Counted from the stretch's first letter, positions 1 through 7,933 are shown. The stretch: 15,253 nucleotides of DNA from an uncultured delta proteobacterium (GCA_903858055.1 CAIOHM010000409.1:1-15253); one strand, 5' to 3'. Notes: a model not told the origin generated them from the sequence alone. Made by a program: numbers and translations.

Positions 1-712
1 CGCGAAAGCCGCGCGTCGTGCCATGGAGTCCAACCTCGTCGAGACCTTCGCAGTGCACGACGAGCGCGTCGTCGGTGCCCAGGTCCGCGAGCGCGCGGGC
101 GATTGTCTCCATGGCCACGAGGTCCGGGGTGCCGAGGAGCTGGCGGCGGGCATCGGCCGGGTTCACGAGGGGGCCGAGCAAGTTGAAAATGGTGCGAATT
201 CCCAGGGCACGGCGCACCGGAGCGACGTTCTTCACCGCCGGGTGAAGCGTCTGCGCGAAGAGGAACGCGAAGCCCACTTCGTCGAGCGCGCGTCCAGCCG
301 CGGCGGGCGAGAGATCGATCGCGCACCCGAGCGCCTCGAGCACGTCGGCGCTGCCGCTCTTCGAGGAGACGCTGCGGTTGCCGTGCTTGGCGACGGCGGC
401 GCCTGCACCTGCGAGCACGAAGCCTACGGTGGTCGAGACGTTGAAGGTGCCGCTCTTGTCGCCGCCGGTCCCGCACGGGTCGATGAGCGGAGCGCGCGAG
501 CTCACGACCGCGTGGCGGTGACGGCGCATCGAGCGTGCCGTGGCCGCGAGGATCTCGGGGCGTCGCTCGTGGCGGCGTAGCGCGACCAGCGCGGCGCCGA
601 TGACCGGCTCGGGAACTTCACCGCGAAACATGGCGTCGAAGAGCTCCTCGACGCGCGCCGGCGCGACGAGCTCCTCCGCCAAGAGGTCTTCGAGGAAAGG
701 TGCAAAGCTCAT
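1..712 (-). CDS. trpD: Anthranilate phosphoribosyltransferase, C-terminus cut by window edge
   Basis: Transfers the phosphoribosyl group of PRPP to anthranilate, the second step of tryptophan synthesis, in the cytoplasm. Reading the minus strand from the ATG at 712-710 gives 237 residues without a stop before the left edge. Family motifs are clear: the PRPP-binding GTGGDKSGTFNVST near residues 81-94, KHGNRSVSSKSGSAD near 109-123, the anthranilate-side RTIFNLLGPLVNPA near 173-186, and GLDE near 223-226. Family members are usually about 340 residues, so roughly 100 are missing. The start overlaps the trpG stop by four bases (ATGA), and a GGAGGG ribosome-binding site lies nine bases upstream inside trpG, so translation is probably coupled. 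The identification rests on several independent motifs and is secure. Confidence 0.96.
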   Translation of the reverse strand, partial: MSFAPFLEDLLAEELVAPARVEELFDAMFRGEVPEPVIGAALVALRRHERRPEILAATARSMRRHRHAVVSSRAPLIDPCGTGGDKSGTFNVSTTVGFVLAGAGAAVAKHGNRSVSSKSGSADVLEALGCAIDLSPAAAGRALDEVGFAFLFAQTLHPAVKNVAPVRRALGIRTIFNLLGPLVNPADARRQLLGTPDLVAMETIARALADLGTDDALVVHCEGLDEVGLHGTTRGFR

Positions 713-1323
713 CGATCGAAGCCCTCCATGCCGAGCGCGAGCGCCTCGTCGACGAAGTGCGCGAGGAGCGTGGAGCCGTGCGGCGTGAGCACCGACTCCG
801 GGTGAAACTGGAAACCCACACGGAGCTTCGTGCGGTGGCGCATGGCCATGCAAAGGCGCGAGGGGCCGTGCGCGAGCGAGGCGATCACGCGGAAGGTCTC
901 GGGCATGACCGTCACCGCGAGCGAGTGGTAGCGCGCCACGGGAATGCGCGCGGGGAGCGTGCGAAAGAGCCCGTCTTCCTCGAGGTCGATCGCCTCGGCC
1001 TTTCCGTGCACCGGCTCCGGAGCGCGGCCGACTTTGCCGCCAAAGGCGACGCCCATCGCTTGGTGACCGAGGCACACGCCGAGCACGGGCACCGCGGGTT
1101 CACTGCGCAGCCACGGCACCATGAGCCCCGCGTCTTCCGGGTGGCCCGGGCCCGGCGAGAGGAGCACCGCGTGCGGGCGCAAGGTCTTCATGCGCGCATG
1201 CATGGCTTCGAGCGGTGCGTCGCCGCGGATCGTGGTCACGTTCGCGCCACGGCGCTCGAGCTCGTCCACGAGGTTGAACGTGAAGCTGTCGCGGTTGTCG
1301 ACCATCAGGATGCGCGCGCTCAT
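709..1323 (-). CDS. trpG: Anthranilate synthase component II (glutamine amidotransferase)
   Basis: Supplies ammonia from glutamine to TrpE for anthranilate formation. The 204-residue product is a class I glutamine amidotransferase: MVDNRDSFTFNL at the N-terminus, the PGPGHPEDAG oxyanion region near 58-67, nucleophile Cys84 in GVCLGHQAMG, the HGK motif at 106-108 typical of anthranilate/aminodeoxychorismate synthase partners, and His174/Glu176 in FHPES. The start was set at the ATG whose first base is the last base of the trpE stop (TGATG), because the protein begins in the family's normal place there and AGGAGG sits six bases upstream (plus-strand 1330-1335). A longer in-frame extension upstream lies inside trpE and has no family similarity. 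In other bacteria such a subunit may also serve PabB, but the trpE-trpD setting argues for tryptophan synthesis. Confidence 0.96.
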   Translation of the reverse strand: MSARILMVDNRDSFTFNLVDELERRGANVTTIRGDAPLEAMHARMKTLRPHAVLLSPGPGHPEDAGLMVPWLRSEPAVPVLGVCLGHQAMGVAFGGKVGRAPEPVHGKAEAIDLEEDGLFRTLPARIPVARYHSLAVTVMPETFRVIASLAHGPSRLCMAMRHRTKLRVGFQFHPESVLTPHGSTLLAHFVDEALALGMEGFDR

Positions 1324-2915
1324 CACACCCCTCCTCGGCGTGCGGCCTCGGCCTTCGCAACGGCCACGCGGCACGCACGCGCCTTGTGGAGCGTCTCGGC
1401 GAGCTCGCGACCCGGGTCGCTCTCGAGCACCACGCCCGCACCGCTGCGCATCAGGTATTTCCCTTCCTTGAAGCGCAGCGAGCGGATGACGATGCAGCTG
1501 TCGAAGGTTCCGTCTTGCATGAGGTACCCAACGGCGCCGCCGTAGAAGCCGCGCGAGGCGGGCTCGTGGTCACGAATGAGCTCCATGGCGCGGAGCTTCG
1601 GCGCGCCCGTGAGCGTGCCCATGTTCGCCGAGGCGCGGTAGGCGTGGAGCGCGTCGAGGCCTTCCCGAAGCGTCCCGCGCACGCGCGAGACCAAGTGCTG
1701 CACGTGGCTGAACTTCTCGATCGCGAGCGGGCGCTCCACGTGGCGCGAGCCTGGCACCGAGACGCGCGCCACGTCGTTGCGCGCGAGGTCCACGAGCATC
1801 GCGTGCTCGGCCTGCTCTTTGCGGTCGAGGAGGAGCGACATCTCGAGGCGCGTGTCGAGCTCGGGGTCGAGGCTGCCGTCCGCACGGAAGCCGCGCGGCA
1901 CCGTGCCCGCGATGGGCTTGATCTCCATCTGGCCCGCCTTGACCTTCACGCAGGTCTCGGGGCTCGCGCCGAGGAGCACGCCGTCCGACAGGTCGACGTA
2001 GAACATGTACGGCGAGGGGTTCATCGCGCGCAGCTGCGCGTAGACCTCGATGGGCAGCGCCGTGCTCTCCATGACGAGACCGCGCGAGAGGACGCCCTGG
2101 AAAATATCGCCCGCGGCGATGTGCTCGAGGAAGCTCCGCACGCCGGCGACGAAGTCTTCGTCGCTCGTGTCCGGCACGGCGGGGTGCTCCGCCACGACGC
2201 CCCGATGAGGCTCGAGGGGCAGCGTGCGACCGGAGGCTTGGAGGGTCGCGCACATGGCTTCGTGCCGCGCCTCGAGCGCCACCGGGTCCTCGTCGTCGAA
2301 GCCGCGCGTCGTGACGACGACCTCGGCCGCGAGGTGGTCGTACGCGATCGAGTCGAGGCCCAGCACCTGCTGCGCGTCCGGGTCGTCGAAGGGGCTCGCC
2401 TTGCGCGCGGGGAGGCGCTCGAACGAGTCGACGATCTCGTAGGAAATCGCCCCGTAAATGGACGGCGGACCCAGCGGCGAGGGCGCTTCGTCGGCGCAGA
2501 GCGCGGCCATCCAGCGGAGCGCGTCGAGGGGGCCTGGCGCCGTGAGACGATCCCGGTCCGTGAGCGCGGGGTCCATGTTGCTCGCCGCGGTGCGAAGCAT
2601 GGCCTGCGTGCCCTCGAGCGTGCCGCCGTGGCGTGCGACGAGGTGAGGCAAGAGGGACTCGCCGCGGGCGTCGAGCGCCTCGTACAGCGCCTGCGTGCCG
2701 CGCAGCGTGAGGCGCAGCGAAGGGTTCGGGACCACGACCGAGTAGCGACCGGTGGGCGCGCCCGTATCCGCGCTCTCCATGAGCACGCCGCCGCGGGGGC
2801 CGCGCAGGCGCATGAACGCCTCGAGGGGCTCGACGCAGCGACCAAGGGGCAGCGTCGTGCGCCGCACGCGGCAGCGCTGCGCGGGAGGTCCGAAGGGTTC
2901 AGGCGTCGACGTCAT
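1323..2915 (-). CDS. trpE: Anthranilate synthase component I, enteric-like long form
   Basis: Converts chorismate to anthranilate with ammonia from TrpG, the committed step of tryptophan synthesis. The 530-residue product has an N-terminal regulatory domain containing LMESAD (45-50), equivalent to the LLES tryptophan-binding motif of enterobacterial TrpE. The chorismate-binding domain carries NPSPYMFY (299-306), KPIAGTVPRGFRADGSLD (333-350), MLVDLARND (373-381), FSHVQHLVSR (402-411), ANMGTLTGAPKLRAMELI (430-447) and the YGGAVGY / GAGVV segments. These resemble E. coli TrpE, as recalled, more closely than the usual wording of other bacterial TrpE proteins. The retained LMES and NPSPYM residues suggest feedback inhibition by tryptophan. 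It heads the operon; the ATG has only a weak GGTG site upstream and is preceded three bases away by a 10-codon ORF. PabB and menaquinone/salicylate relatives are less likely given the motifs and the context. Confidence 0.96.
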   Translation of the reverse strand: MTSTPEPFGPPAQRCRVRRTTLPLGRCVEPLEAFMRLRGPRGGVLMESADTGAPTGRYSVVVPNPSLRLTLRGTQALYEALDARGESLLPHLVARHGGTLEGTQAMLRTAASNMDPALTDRDRLTAPGPLDALRWMAALCADEAPSPLGPPSIYGAISYEIVDSFERLPARKASPFDDPDAQQVLGLDSIAYDHLAAEVVVTTRGFDDEDPVALEARHEAMCATLQASGRTLPLEPHRGVVAEHPAVPDTSDEDFVAGVRSFLEHIAAGDIFQGVLSRGLVMESTALPIEVYAQLRAMNPSPYMFYVDLSDGVLLGASPETCVKVKAGQMEIKPIAGTVPRGFRADGSLDPELDTRLEMSLLLDRKEQAEHAMLVDLARNDVARVSVPGSRHVERPLAIEKFSHVQHLVSRVRGTLREGLDALHAYRASANMGTLTGAPKLRAMELIRDHEPASRGFYGGAVGYLMQDGTFDSCIVIRSLRFKEGKYLMRSGAGVVLESDPGRELAETLHKARACRVAVAKAEAARRGGV

Positions 2916-3182
2916 GGTTCACCGGAGGTTGGACTCGAGGTGACGCGTCATGCCGGGCCACCCGAAAGGAAGCAGGGGGCCGCGAAAGTCGAACGAACGC
3001 AGCGCCTGCTAGCGGCAGGACCAAAGGCGCCAAAGAGGGAGCGCGCGGGCGTTCATCGAGAAGGAGGATGACGCATCACGGCACGAGCGTCAATCGGGGA
3101 GTTGACCAAGCCGATCCCATGCGCGCGCCGCCTTTACAGACAAAGCCTCTTCGCGCGAACCTCTCGCCGGGAGACCTCGGCC
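2916..3182. promoter_or_regulatory. Divergent intergenic region between trpE and the P450 gene
   Basis: This region of about 270 bases must hold the promoters of both the trp operon and the P450 gene, but no convincing -35/-10 pair could be assigned. It contains a perfect 5-base stem with a 5-base loop (CCTGC-TAGCG-GCAGG, 3005-3019) and a GGCGCC palindrome at 3026-3031, either of which could be an operator or an RNA hairpin. An unusually good Shine-Dalgarno string, AAGGAGG at 3061-3067, abuts an ATG at 3068 with no spacing and is out of frame with the P450. No TGG-rich leader or terminator/antiterminator pair typical of trp attenuation was recognised. Confidence 0.4.
2919..2951 (-). other. 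Possible 10-codon upstream ORF ahead of trpE
   Basis: The minus strand carries ATG, nine sense codons and TGA (MTRHLESNLR), ending three bases before the trpE ATG. It contains no tryptophan codon, so it is not a classical trp leader peptide. Its closeness to trpE could allow reinitiation or translational coupling. A short ORF like this can arise by chance, and no strong ribosome-binding site precedes it. Confidence 0.25.
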
Positions 3183-4529
3183 TTGGAACCATCGACGAAA
3201 GAACGCTGGCGCGCGCTACCCGGCAACGAAGGCCCCCCTCTGCTCGGGCACGCGGTCGCCTTCTTTGGCGACCCGCTTCGCTTTGCGCGCGAGCGGCAAG
3301 CACGGTTTGGAGCGGTCTCGCGCCTGAGCTTCTTCGGCAAAGCGGGCGCGCTGCTCATCGGCCCCGAGGCGAACCAGTTCGTCACGAAGGACGACGCGCG
3401 CATCTTCTCCTCGGTGCTCGCCTACGAGCCGTTCATGAAGGACTTCTTCCCGGGCACGCTCGGCGTGAAGGACTTCGACGACCACGCACGCCATCGGCGA
3501 ATCTTGCAGAGTGCCTTCCACCGCAAGAGCCTCGTCAGCTACCTTGAGACGCTGAACCCGCTCGCCGCCGAGCAGGTCGCGTCGCTGCCCACGGGCCGCG
3601 TGATCCGCTTTTTCCCGCGTGTCAAAGACCTCCTGCTCGAGCAGGCGGCGCGACTCTTCATGGGGCAGTCGCTCGACGAGCGCTCACGTGCGCTCGGCAA
3701 AGAGTTCATCGCGCTCGTCACCGGCTCGGCGTCGACCTTCCGCGTGAACCTCCCGGGCACCTCGTTCCGCCGCGGCCTCGTCGCGAAGGAGCGCCTGTGG
3801 AGCTTCCTCGGCGAGCAGCTGCCCGGGCGACGCGCAACCCTCACGGCCGACCTCTTCAGCCACGTCGCGCACGCCGAAAGCGAAGAGGGCGAACGCCTCA
3901 CCGACGACGAGGTCGTGGGGCACATGCTCGGCCTCATGAGCGCCGCGCACGACACGAACGCCTCCGCCATGACGAGCATGGTGTACGCGCTCGCGCGCCA
4001 CCCGGAGATTCAAGAGCGCATGAGGGCCGAGTGCCTCGCCTCGGGCGACGCCGCACCGGACTTCGACGGCCTCAAGAACCTCACGTACACCGCCAACGTC
4101 TTCCGCGAGACGCTGCGCCTCTGGGGTCCGAGCCACTCGCTCCCGCGCGTGGCGCTCAAGAGCTTCTCGTTCGCCGGCCACGAGATCCCGGAGCAGACCA
4201 TGGTCTTCGTGAGCCCTTCGTGCACCCACCGGCTCGAGGCCCACTGGAAGGACCCGGACACCTTCGACCCGGATCGCTTCGCCGCACCGCGCGAGGAACA
4301 AAAGGCCCACCGCTACCTCTTCATGCCCTTCGGCGGCGGCGCGCACGGCTGCCTTGGGATCATCCTCGCCGAGATGCAGGCGAAGGTCTTCTTCTGGCAC
4401 CTCCTGCGCCGCTACCGCATCGCGCTCGAGAAGGCGGGCCGCGACTACGACCTCGCCTACACGCCGATGCCCATGCCGAAAGACGGCCTGCGCGTGGTGC
4501 TCACGCCGCTCGCCGCGAGCACCTCGTGA
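3183..4529 (+). CDS. Cytochrome P450
   Basis: A heme-thiolate monooxygenase, probably soluble since no membrane anchor is seen; it would oxidise a small organic substrate using electrons from a ferredoxin/reductase encoded elsewhere. In the 448-residue form: proline-rich hinge LPGNEGPPLLG (12-22), C-helix HARHRR (101-106), I-helix SAAHDTN (253-259) with the acid-alcohol pair D257-T258, K-helix ExxR (E309, R312), FDPDRF (361-366), and heme loop PFGGGAHGCLG with ligand Cys390. The usual arginine two residues before the cysteine region is histidine, as in CYP51/CYP120-like groups. The TTG at 3183 was chosen because GGGAG lies nine bases upstream and codon use upstream of it is poor; an in-frame TTG at 3102 would add 27 residues. 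Substrate is unknown: sterol, retinoid/terpenoid and fatty acid oxidation are all possible. Confidence 0.93.
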   Translation: MEPSTKERWRALPGNEGPPLLGHAVAFFGDPLRFARERQARFGAVSRLSFFGKAGALLIGPEANQFVTKDDARIFSSVLAYEPFMKDFFPGTLGVKDFDDHARHRRILQSAFHRKSLVSYLETLNPLAAEQVASLPTGRVIRFFPRVKDLLLEQAARLFMGQSLDERSRALGKEFIALVTGSASTFRVNLPGTSFRRGLVAKERLWSFLGEQLPGRRATLTADLFSHVAHAESEEGERLTDDEVVGHMLGLMSAAHDTNASAMTSMVYALARHPEIQERMRAECLASGDAAPDFDGLKNLTYTANVFRETLRLWGPSHSLPRVALKSFSFAGHEIPEQTMVFVSPSCTHRLEAHWKDPDTFDPDRFAAPREEQKAHRYLFMPFGGGAHGCLGIILAEMQAKVFFWHLLRRYRIALEKAGRDYDLAYTPMPMPKDGLRVVLTPLAASTS

Positions 4530-4543
4530 GACCCGCCGAAGCG

Positions 4544-4560
4544 CCGTGACGAGCGCACGG
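4544..4560. terminator. Small hairpin between convergent P450 and outer-membrane protein genes
   Basis: CCGTG, a 7-base loop and CACGG form a perfect five-pair stem in the 51-base gap between two genes that converge. The location fits a bidirectional terminator, but there is no T-tract on either strand, so this is a weak call. Confidence 0.3.
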
Positions 4561-4580
4561 GGGAGCCTTCTGCCGCGCGC

Positions 4581-6521
4581 TCAGAAGCGAACGGTGAGCT
4601 CCGCGCGCACTCCCTCGTACGCCGGGAAGATGCGGCACACACCGCTCACGCAACGGAGTCCGCCGCGCTGCTGCCCGGCCAAGATGCGCAGGTTCGAGCT
4701 GCCATCGAAGCGGTAGAGCAGGTTTCCGTTCCAGTAATACGTCGGCTGTGCGTTGTTCGTCGTGTACTCGAAGCCCTGGGTGATGACCCACGAGGGCGCG
4801 ATCTTGAGGGCCGTGTAGTTCTCGCCCTCGCGCCACGGCTGCGCTTCGCTGTCGGCGTTGACGTTGTTCGCGTCCCGGTAGCGAATGCGGTGGCGCCCTT
4901 GGAGCTCGATCGTCAGCTCGTCGTGGAGGTGCTTCGAGAGCACGTAGTTCACGTAGCCCTCGCGGTAGTACGGCGAGCCCTCGAGCATGTCGTTGCGCCC
5001 GCCCACCGTGACGTATGCGTGCGAGGTGTTCTGCTCGAAGTCGTATTGCACGGCCATGAAGCCGTCGACGACGTCGTCGCGGAAGGCGCGGGCGGTCTTG
5101 CCCTCGGGCACCACGGCGTCTTCGTACACGCCGCCGAGCGAGCGCGTGGCCGTGCAGCCGCCGCCGTCCTGCTCGCTCATGCTGCGGAAGAACGAGCCTT
5201 GCCCGCTCAGGAGAAGCCCGTCGCCGGCACGCCAGTCCGCGCGGTAGCGACCGCCGTCGACGCACACGTTGAAGAAGCCGAAGGCCGAGTCTTGGATGAG
5301 CGGCTCGGTGGTCGGCGGCAGCGAGTAGGCCACGTTCGAGAACGCGAGCATGCCGTTGATGTTCGTGTTCACCGCCGCGGCGACTGGGTAGAAGTTTCGG
5401 TAGCTCTTCGCCTCGACCGAGTGTGTGACATCGCCGGTCATCACCGTGTAGTTTGCATAGAGCGCGTTGCCCGCGGAGGGTTGCTCCCACTCGCCGTCGT
5501 ACTTCGCGCGGTTCGTGAACACCGCGCCGAGGTAGAGCGACCCGAAGGCGCCCATCTTCGGGAACTCCAGCGAAGGTCCGGCGACCCAGAGCGACTTCGC
5601 TTGGTAGGTCGGGTTCGTCTTTGCGAGCGAGCCGAGCCAGCGCGAGACGTCCTCCTCCGCGCAGCTCCCGAGCGAATAGCCCGACATGTCTTGAAAGAAC
5701 GAGGCGTCGTTGATGTTGCCGTTCGCCTGGTACGCGTACGGCGCGCAGCGCTGGAGCGCCATGCCCGAGAGCCCAAAGACCACGGGGGTGCCGCGCCCCA
5801 CGAGCGCTTCGGCGGCGAGGATGCGATCGCTGCCGAAGGTCGCGCGGGCCGGGAAGGTCTGCGCGTTGAAGACGCTCGACGGCATGCGCACGTAGTCGGA
5901 GGCGAAGAGCGACGCGCCCGTGGAGTCGTCGACGCGCGAGGGGTTCGCGAAGCCCGCCACGACCGTCGTCGAGACGATTCCCTGCGTAAGCGAGGTCTTT
6001 GCGCCGCGGATGGTCGTGTCGACGCCGAGATCGTCGAGCTTGCGCATCGAGAGCACGAGGCCGCGGCCCATCTGCGCGTAGACGTCGCCCGCCGTCACCT
6101 CGACGCCGTTCTCCTGCCAGGTGGCCCAGAGCTTCGCGGGGTAGATGACGTTGCGAAAGCGCGTCGTAGAGTCGTTGTAGAGTGCAGCCGTAGGGGCGTC
6201 CTGCACGTCGACGGGGCGCAGCCAGTACGCCACGGCATCGAGGCGCGACCCCACGGTGAACGAGCGCCACTTCAGCGCGACGTTCAGGCGGTTCGCTCCC
6301 GCTCCCCAGCCGAAGTCGTTCACGCGCTCGCCTTCGCCGGTGCGCGCCAAGAAGCGCTGCGAGATCGCGGTCACGTTCGTGACGTCGAGGCGGAGCGGGT
6401 CGCCGTCGACTTCGCCCACCTCGAGCGCCCGCGCCGCGGCCGGGGCGAAAAACACGAACGCGCCCGCGAGCAGAACCTCGCGAGCGCGTGGGAGAGGGCG
6501 GAGCGTTGGATTACGGCGCAC
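4581..6521 (-). CDS. DUF6029-like outer-membrane beta-barrel protein
   Basis: Probable outer-membrane barrel of 646 residues. It begins with a signal peptide (basic start, hydrophobic stretch 16-30, cleavage likely after AAARA). The body is rich in alternating aromatic/polar strands and ends in phenylalanine (ELTVRF), as outer-membrane barrels do. The segment AGDVYAQMGRGLVLSMRK (144-161) followed by DLGVDTTIRGAK (164-175) resembles DUF6029 proteins known mainly from Bacteroidota. Six cysteines (259, 287, 420, 456, 624, 629) could make three disulfides, the last pair close together. The GTG start overlaps the stop of the upstream TlpA-like gene by 11 bases, so it is the third gene of a redox operon. 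It may be a transport or assembly channel, but the molecular role is unknown. The family assignment is by motif memory, not a search. Confidence 0.8.
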   Translation of the reverse strand: MRRNPTLRPLPRAREVLLAGAFVFFAPAAARALEVGEVDGDPLRLDVTNVTAISQRFLARTGEGERVNDFGWGAGANRLNVALKWRSFTVGSRLDAVAYWLRPVDVQDAPTAALYNDSTTRFRNVIYPAKLWATWQENGVEVTAGDVYAQMGRGLVLSMRKLDDLGVDTTIRGAKTSLTQGIVSTTVVAGFANPSRVDDSTGASLFASDYVRMPSSVFNAQTFPARATFGSDRILAAEALVGRGTPVVFGLSGMALQRCAPYAYQANGNINDASFFQDMSGYSLGSCAEEDVSRWLGSLAKTNPTYQAKSLWVAGPSLEFPKMGAFGSLYLGAVFTNRAKYDGEWEQPSAGNALYANYTVMTGDVTHSVEAKSYRNFYPVAAAVNTNINGMLAFSNVAYSLPPTTEPLIQDSAFGFFNVCVDGGRYRADWRAGDGLLLSGQGSFFRSMSEQDGGGCTATRSLGGVYEDAVVPEGKTARAFRDDVVDGFMAVQYDFEQNTSHAYVTVGGRNDMLEGSPYYREGYVNYVLSKHLHDELTIELQGRHRIRYRDANNVNADSEAQPWREGENYTALKIAPSWVITQGFEYTTNNAQPTYYWNGNLLYRFDGSSNLRILAGQQRGGLRCVSGVCRIFPAYEGVRAELTVRF

Positions 6522-7026
6522 GCGGAGCGCTTAGCAACCCCACGACCTCTTCCTCAAGCATTCGTTCGTCGCCTTGGTTGTAACCCTCATGCACCTTGAC
6601 GACCTTCCCGGAGCGGTCGATGAGCACGCCGAGCGGCGCGCTCTTGCGGGGGTTGTAGAGCGCAGCGATGGACGAATCTTCGTCGAGGAGCACCGGGAAC
6701 GGCAGCTGGTTGCGCTGCGCGAACGCACGCACGTCGCCGAGGGACTCGGGGCCGTCCATGCTGACCGCGACCACGGTGAAGCCCTTCGGCGCGTACTTCT
6801 CATGCATCGCCTTGAGGTGCGGCATTTCGGCGACGCACGGCAGGCAGAAGGTCGCCCAGAAGTCGACGTAGATGACGTCTTTGCCGAGGTGGTCACGGAG
6901 CTGGAAGTTCTTGCCTCCGATGTCCACCGCCGAGAAGTTCGAGGCGACGCCGGTCTTGGGCTTCGCTCCGCCCGCGCCGCCGCACGCCGCGACGACGAGG
7001 GCGAGCGCGGCGATCGCGCGACGCAT
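6511..7026 (-). CDS. TlpA-like thioredoxin-fold lipoprotein
   Basis: Thiol-disulfide oxidoreductase of the TlpA/ResA/AhpC-TSA group, likely anchored in the envelope by a lipid. The 171-residue product has a short signal peptide with lipobox VAAC (Cys15), then a thioredoxin domain: VIYVDFWATFCLPCVAEMP with the active site Cys61-x-x-Cys64, VVAVSMDG near 85-92, and the cis-proline loop APLGVLIDRSGKVV with Pro131. Such proteins usually reduce disulfides in cytochrome c maturation or other envelope proteins. The ATG overlaps the preceding stop by one base (TGATG) and its own stop overlaps the next gene by 11 bases, so all three genes are one unit. No cytochrome c maturation genes are nearby, so the partner is more likely one of the neighbouring cysteine-containing envelope proteins. 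Confidence 0.9.
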   Translation of the reverse strand: MRRAIAALALVVAACGGAGGAKPKTGVASNFSAVDIGGKNFQLRDHLGKDVIYVDFWATFCLPCVAEMPHLKAMHEKYAPKGFTVVAVSMDGPESLGDVRAFAQRNQLPFPVLLDEDSSIAALYNPRKSAPLGVLIDRSGKVVKVHEGYNQGDERMLEEEVVGLLSAPRAP

Positions 7027-7796
7027 CAGGTGCCCTTCGGCGGGTTCGCGCCGACGTACTTGAGCGCGGCCGCGTCGCCGTTCGGGTTGAAGCCGACGTT
7101 GTAGTCGATGATTTCCATCGTGCGCACGTCCACGTAGCCGTTCCACGGGACGCCCGCGCCGTCGAAGAACGGACCGAAGTTCTGGTTCGCCGGGTCGAGG
7201 AGGAGGTCGAAGATCATGTTGCCGGTCTTGAGCGCCGCGCCGTTCGCGTCGGTGCCCGCGACGAACACGCCCGTCGAGACGGCCCAGGCGTCGATGTCCT
7301 TCACCTCGGCGGGCACGCCCTGGCGGAGACCGTCGATCATGGTCTGGAGGACGACGATGCCCTTCGCCTTGTCGGCGTCCGCGTTCTTCACGAGGTAGTT
7401 CTTGGTCTCCTCGGCGCACACGCTGCACCAGCGCGACGACGCCACGAGGTGGAGCACCTTCGCGCCGCTCTTGCCCTCGGGATCGTAGAAGTCCGCGAGC
7501 GAGCGCGTCTGGAGGAGGTCCGCGGTCACGGTGGTGCGGTCGAGGGCGCCGGCCTTGAAGCCCTGCCACTTGTAGTTGCGCATCGTGCTGCCGGCCGTCG
7601 TGCGCTTGCCCGTCGACGAGGAGAACGCCGCGCGGTTCGTGCCGAGGTCCGCCGTCGGGTAGCAGTCGCCGTAGGGGTTCTTCTCGCAGGCCGTACCGTT
7701 GTCGACCGGGGCGTCGATGCCACCGGCGGTGCCGCCGCCGCTGCAGGCGACAAGTGCAAGGCTGCTGAAACCGATCATCGCTGCGCGCTGAAACAT
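7026..7796 (-). CDS. Thioredoxin-fold lipoprotein with WCSVC active site
   Basis: Probable envelope redox lipoprotein of 256 residues. A signal peptide ends in the lipobox LVAC (Cys18), followed by a Gly/Ser-rich linker and two extra cysteines (37, 45). The core HLVASSRWCSVCAEE carries Cys124-x-x-Cys127, after a hydrophobic strand as in thioredoxins. GVPWNGYVDVRTMEII supplies a plausible cis-proline (Pro217) and the closing strands. Overall similarity to thioredoxin is low, so a redoxin/Omp28-like assignment is tentative, but CxxC, cis-proline and lipobox are all visible. It is the first gene of the operon; GAGG lies five bases upstream of the ATG. The missing promoter must be in the 137-base gap shared with the divergent cysteine-rich lipoprotein gene, which would allow coordinated control. 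Confidence 0.8.
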   Translation of the reverse strand: MFQRAAMIGFSSLALVACSGGGTAGGIDAPVDNGTACEKNPYGDCYPTADLGTNRAAFSSSTGKRTTAGSTMRNYKWQGFKAGALDRTTVTADLLQTRSLADFYDPEGKSGAKVLHLVASSRWCSVCAEETKNYLVKNADADKAKGIVVLQTMIDGLRQGVPAEVKDIDAWAVSTGVFVAGTDANGAALKTGNMIFDLLLDPANQNFGPFFDGAGVPWNGYVDVRTMEIIDYNVGFNPNGDAAALKYVGANPPKGT

Positions 7797-7933
7797 CGTG
7801 CCCTCGTTTTCTTTCGTATGGTAGGCGGCGCACCTCTATCGCAGGAGGGACAGGCTGCAACCACGTCTTCGTGGCTTGGAGGTGGCGGGTCTACTCGAGC
7901 TGAAATTCACCGCCCATCGTGGAGCCCTGGCCC

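Noticed and set aside
2916..3067. Classical trp attenuator
   Set aside because: No leader with tandem tryptophan codons and no terminator/antiterminator pair found.
1386..3071. 561-codon plus-strand ORF opposite trpE
   Set aside because: Arg/His/Glu-rich antisense product without motifs; trpE on the other strand is certain. Typical of high-GC DNA.
3068..3547. ATG directly after AAGGAGG opening 159 codons
   Set aside because: No spacing between ribosome-binding string and ATG, and most of it overlaps the P450 out of frame with Arg-rich shadow sequence.
4890..6599. 569-codon plus-strand ORF opposite the outer-membrane protein gene
   Set aside because: Low-complexity Arg/Val/His composition and no recognisable domain; the minus-strand frame has a signal peptide and barrel C-terminus.
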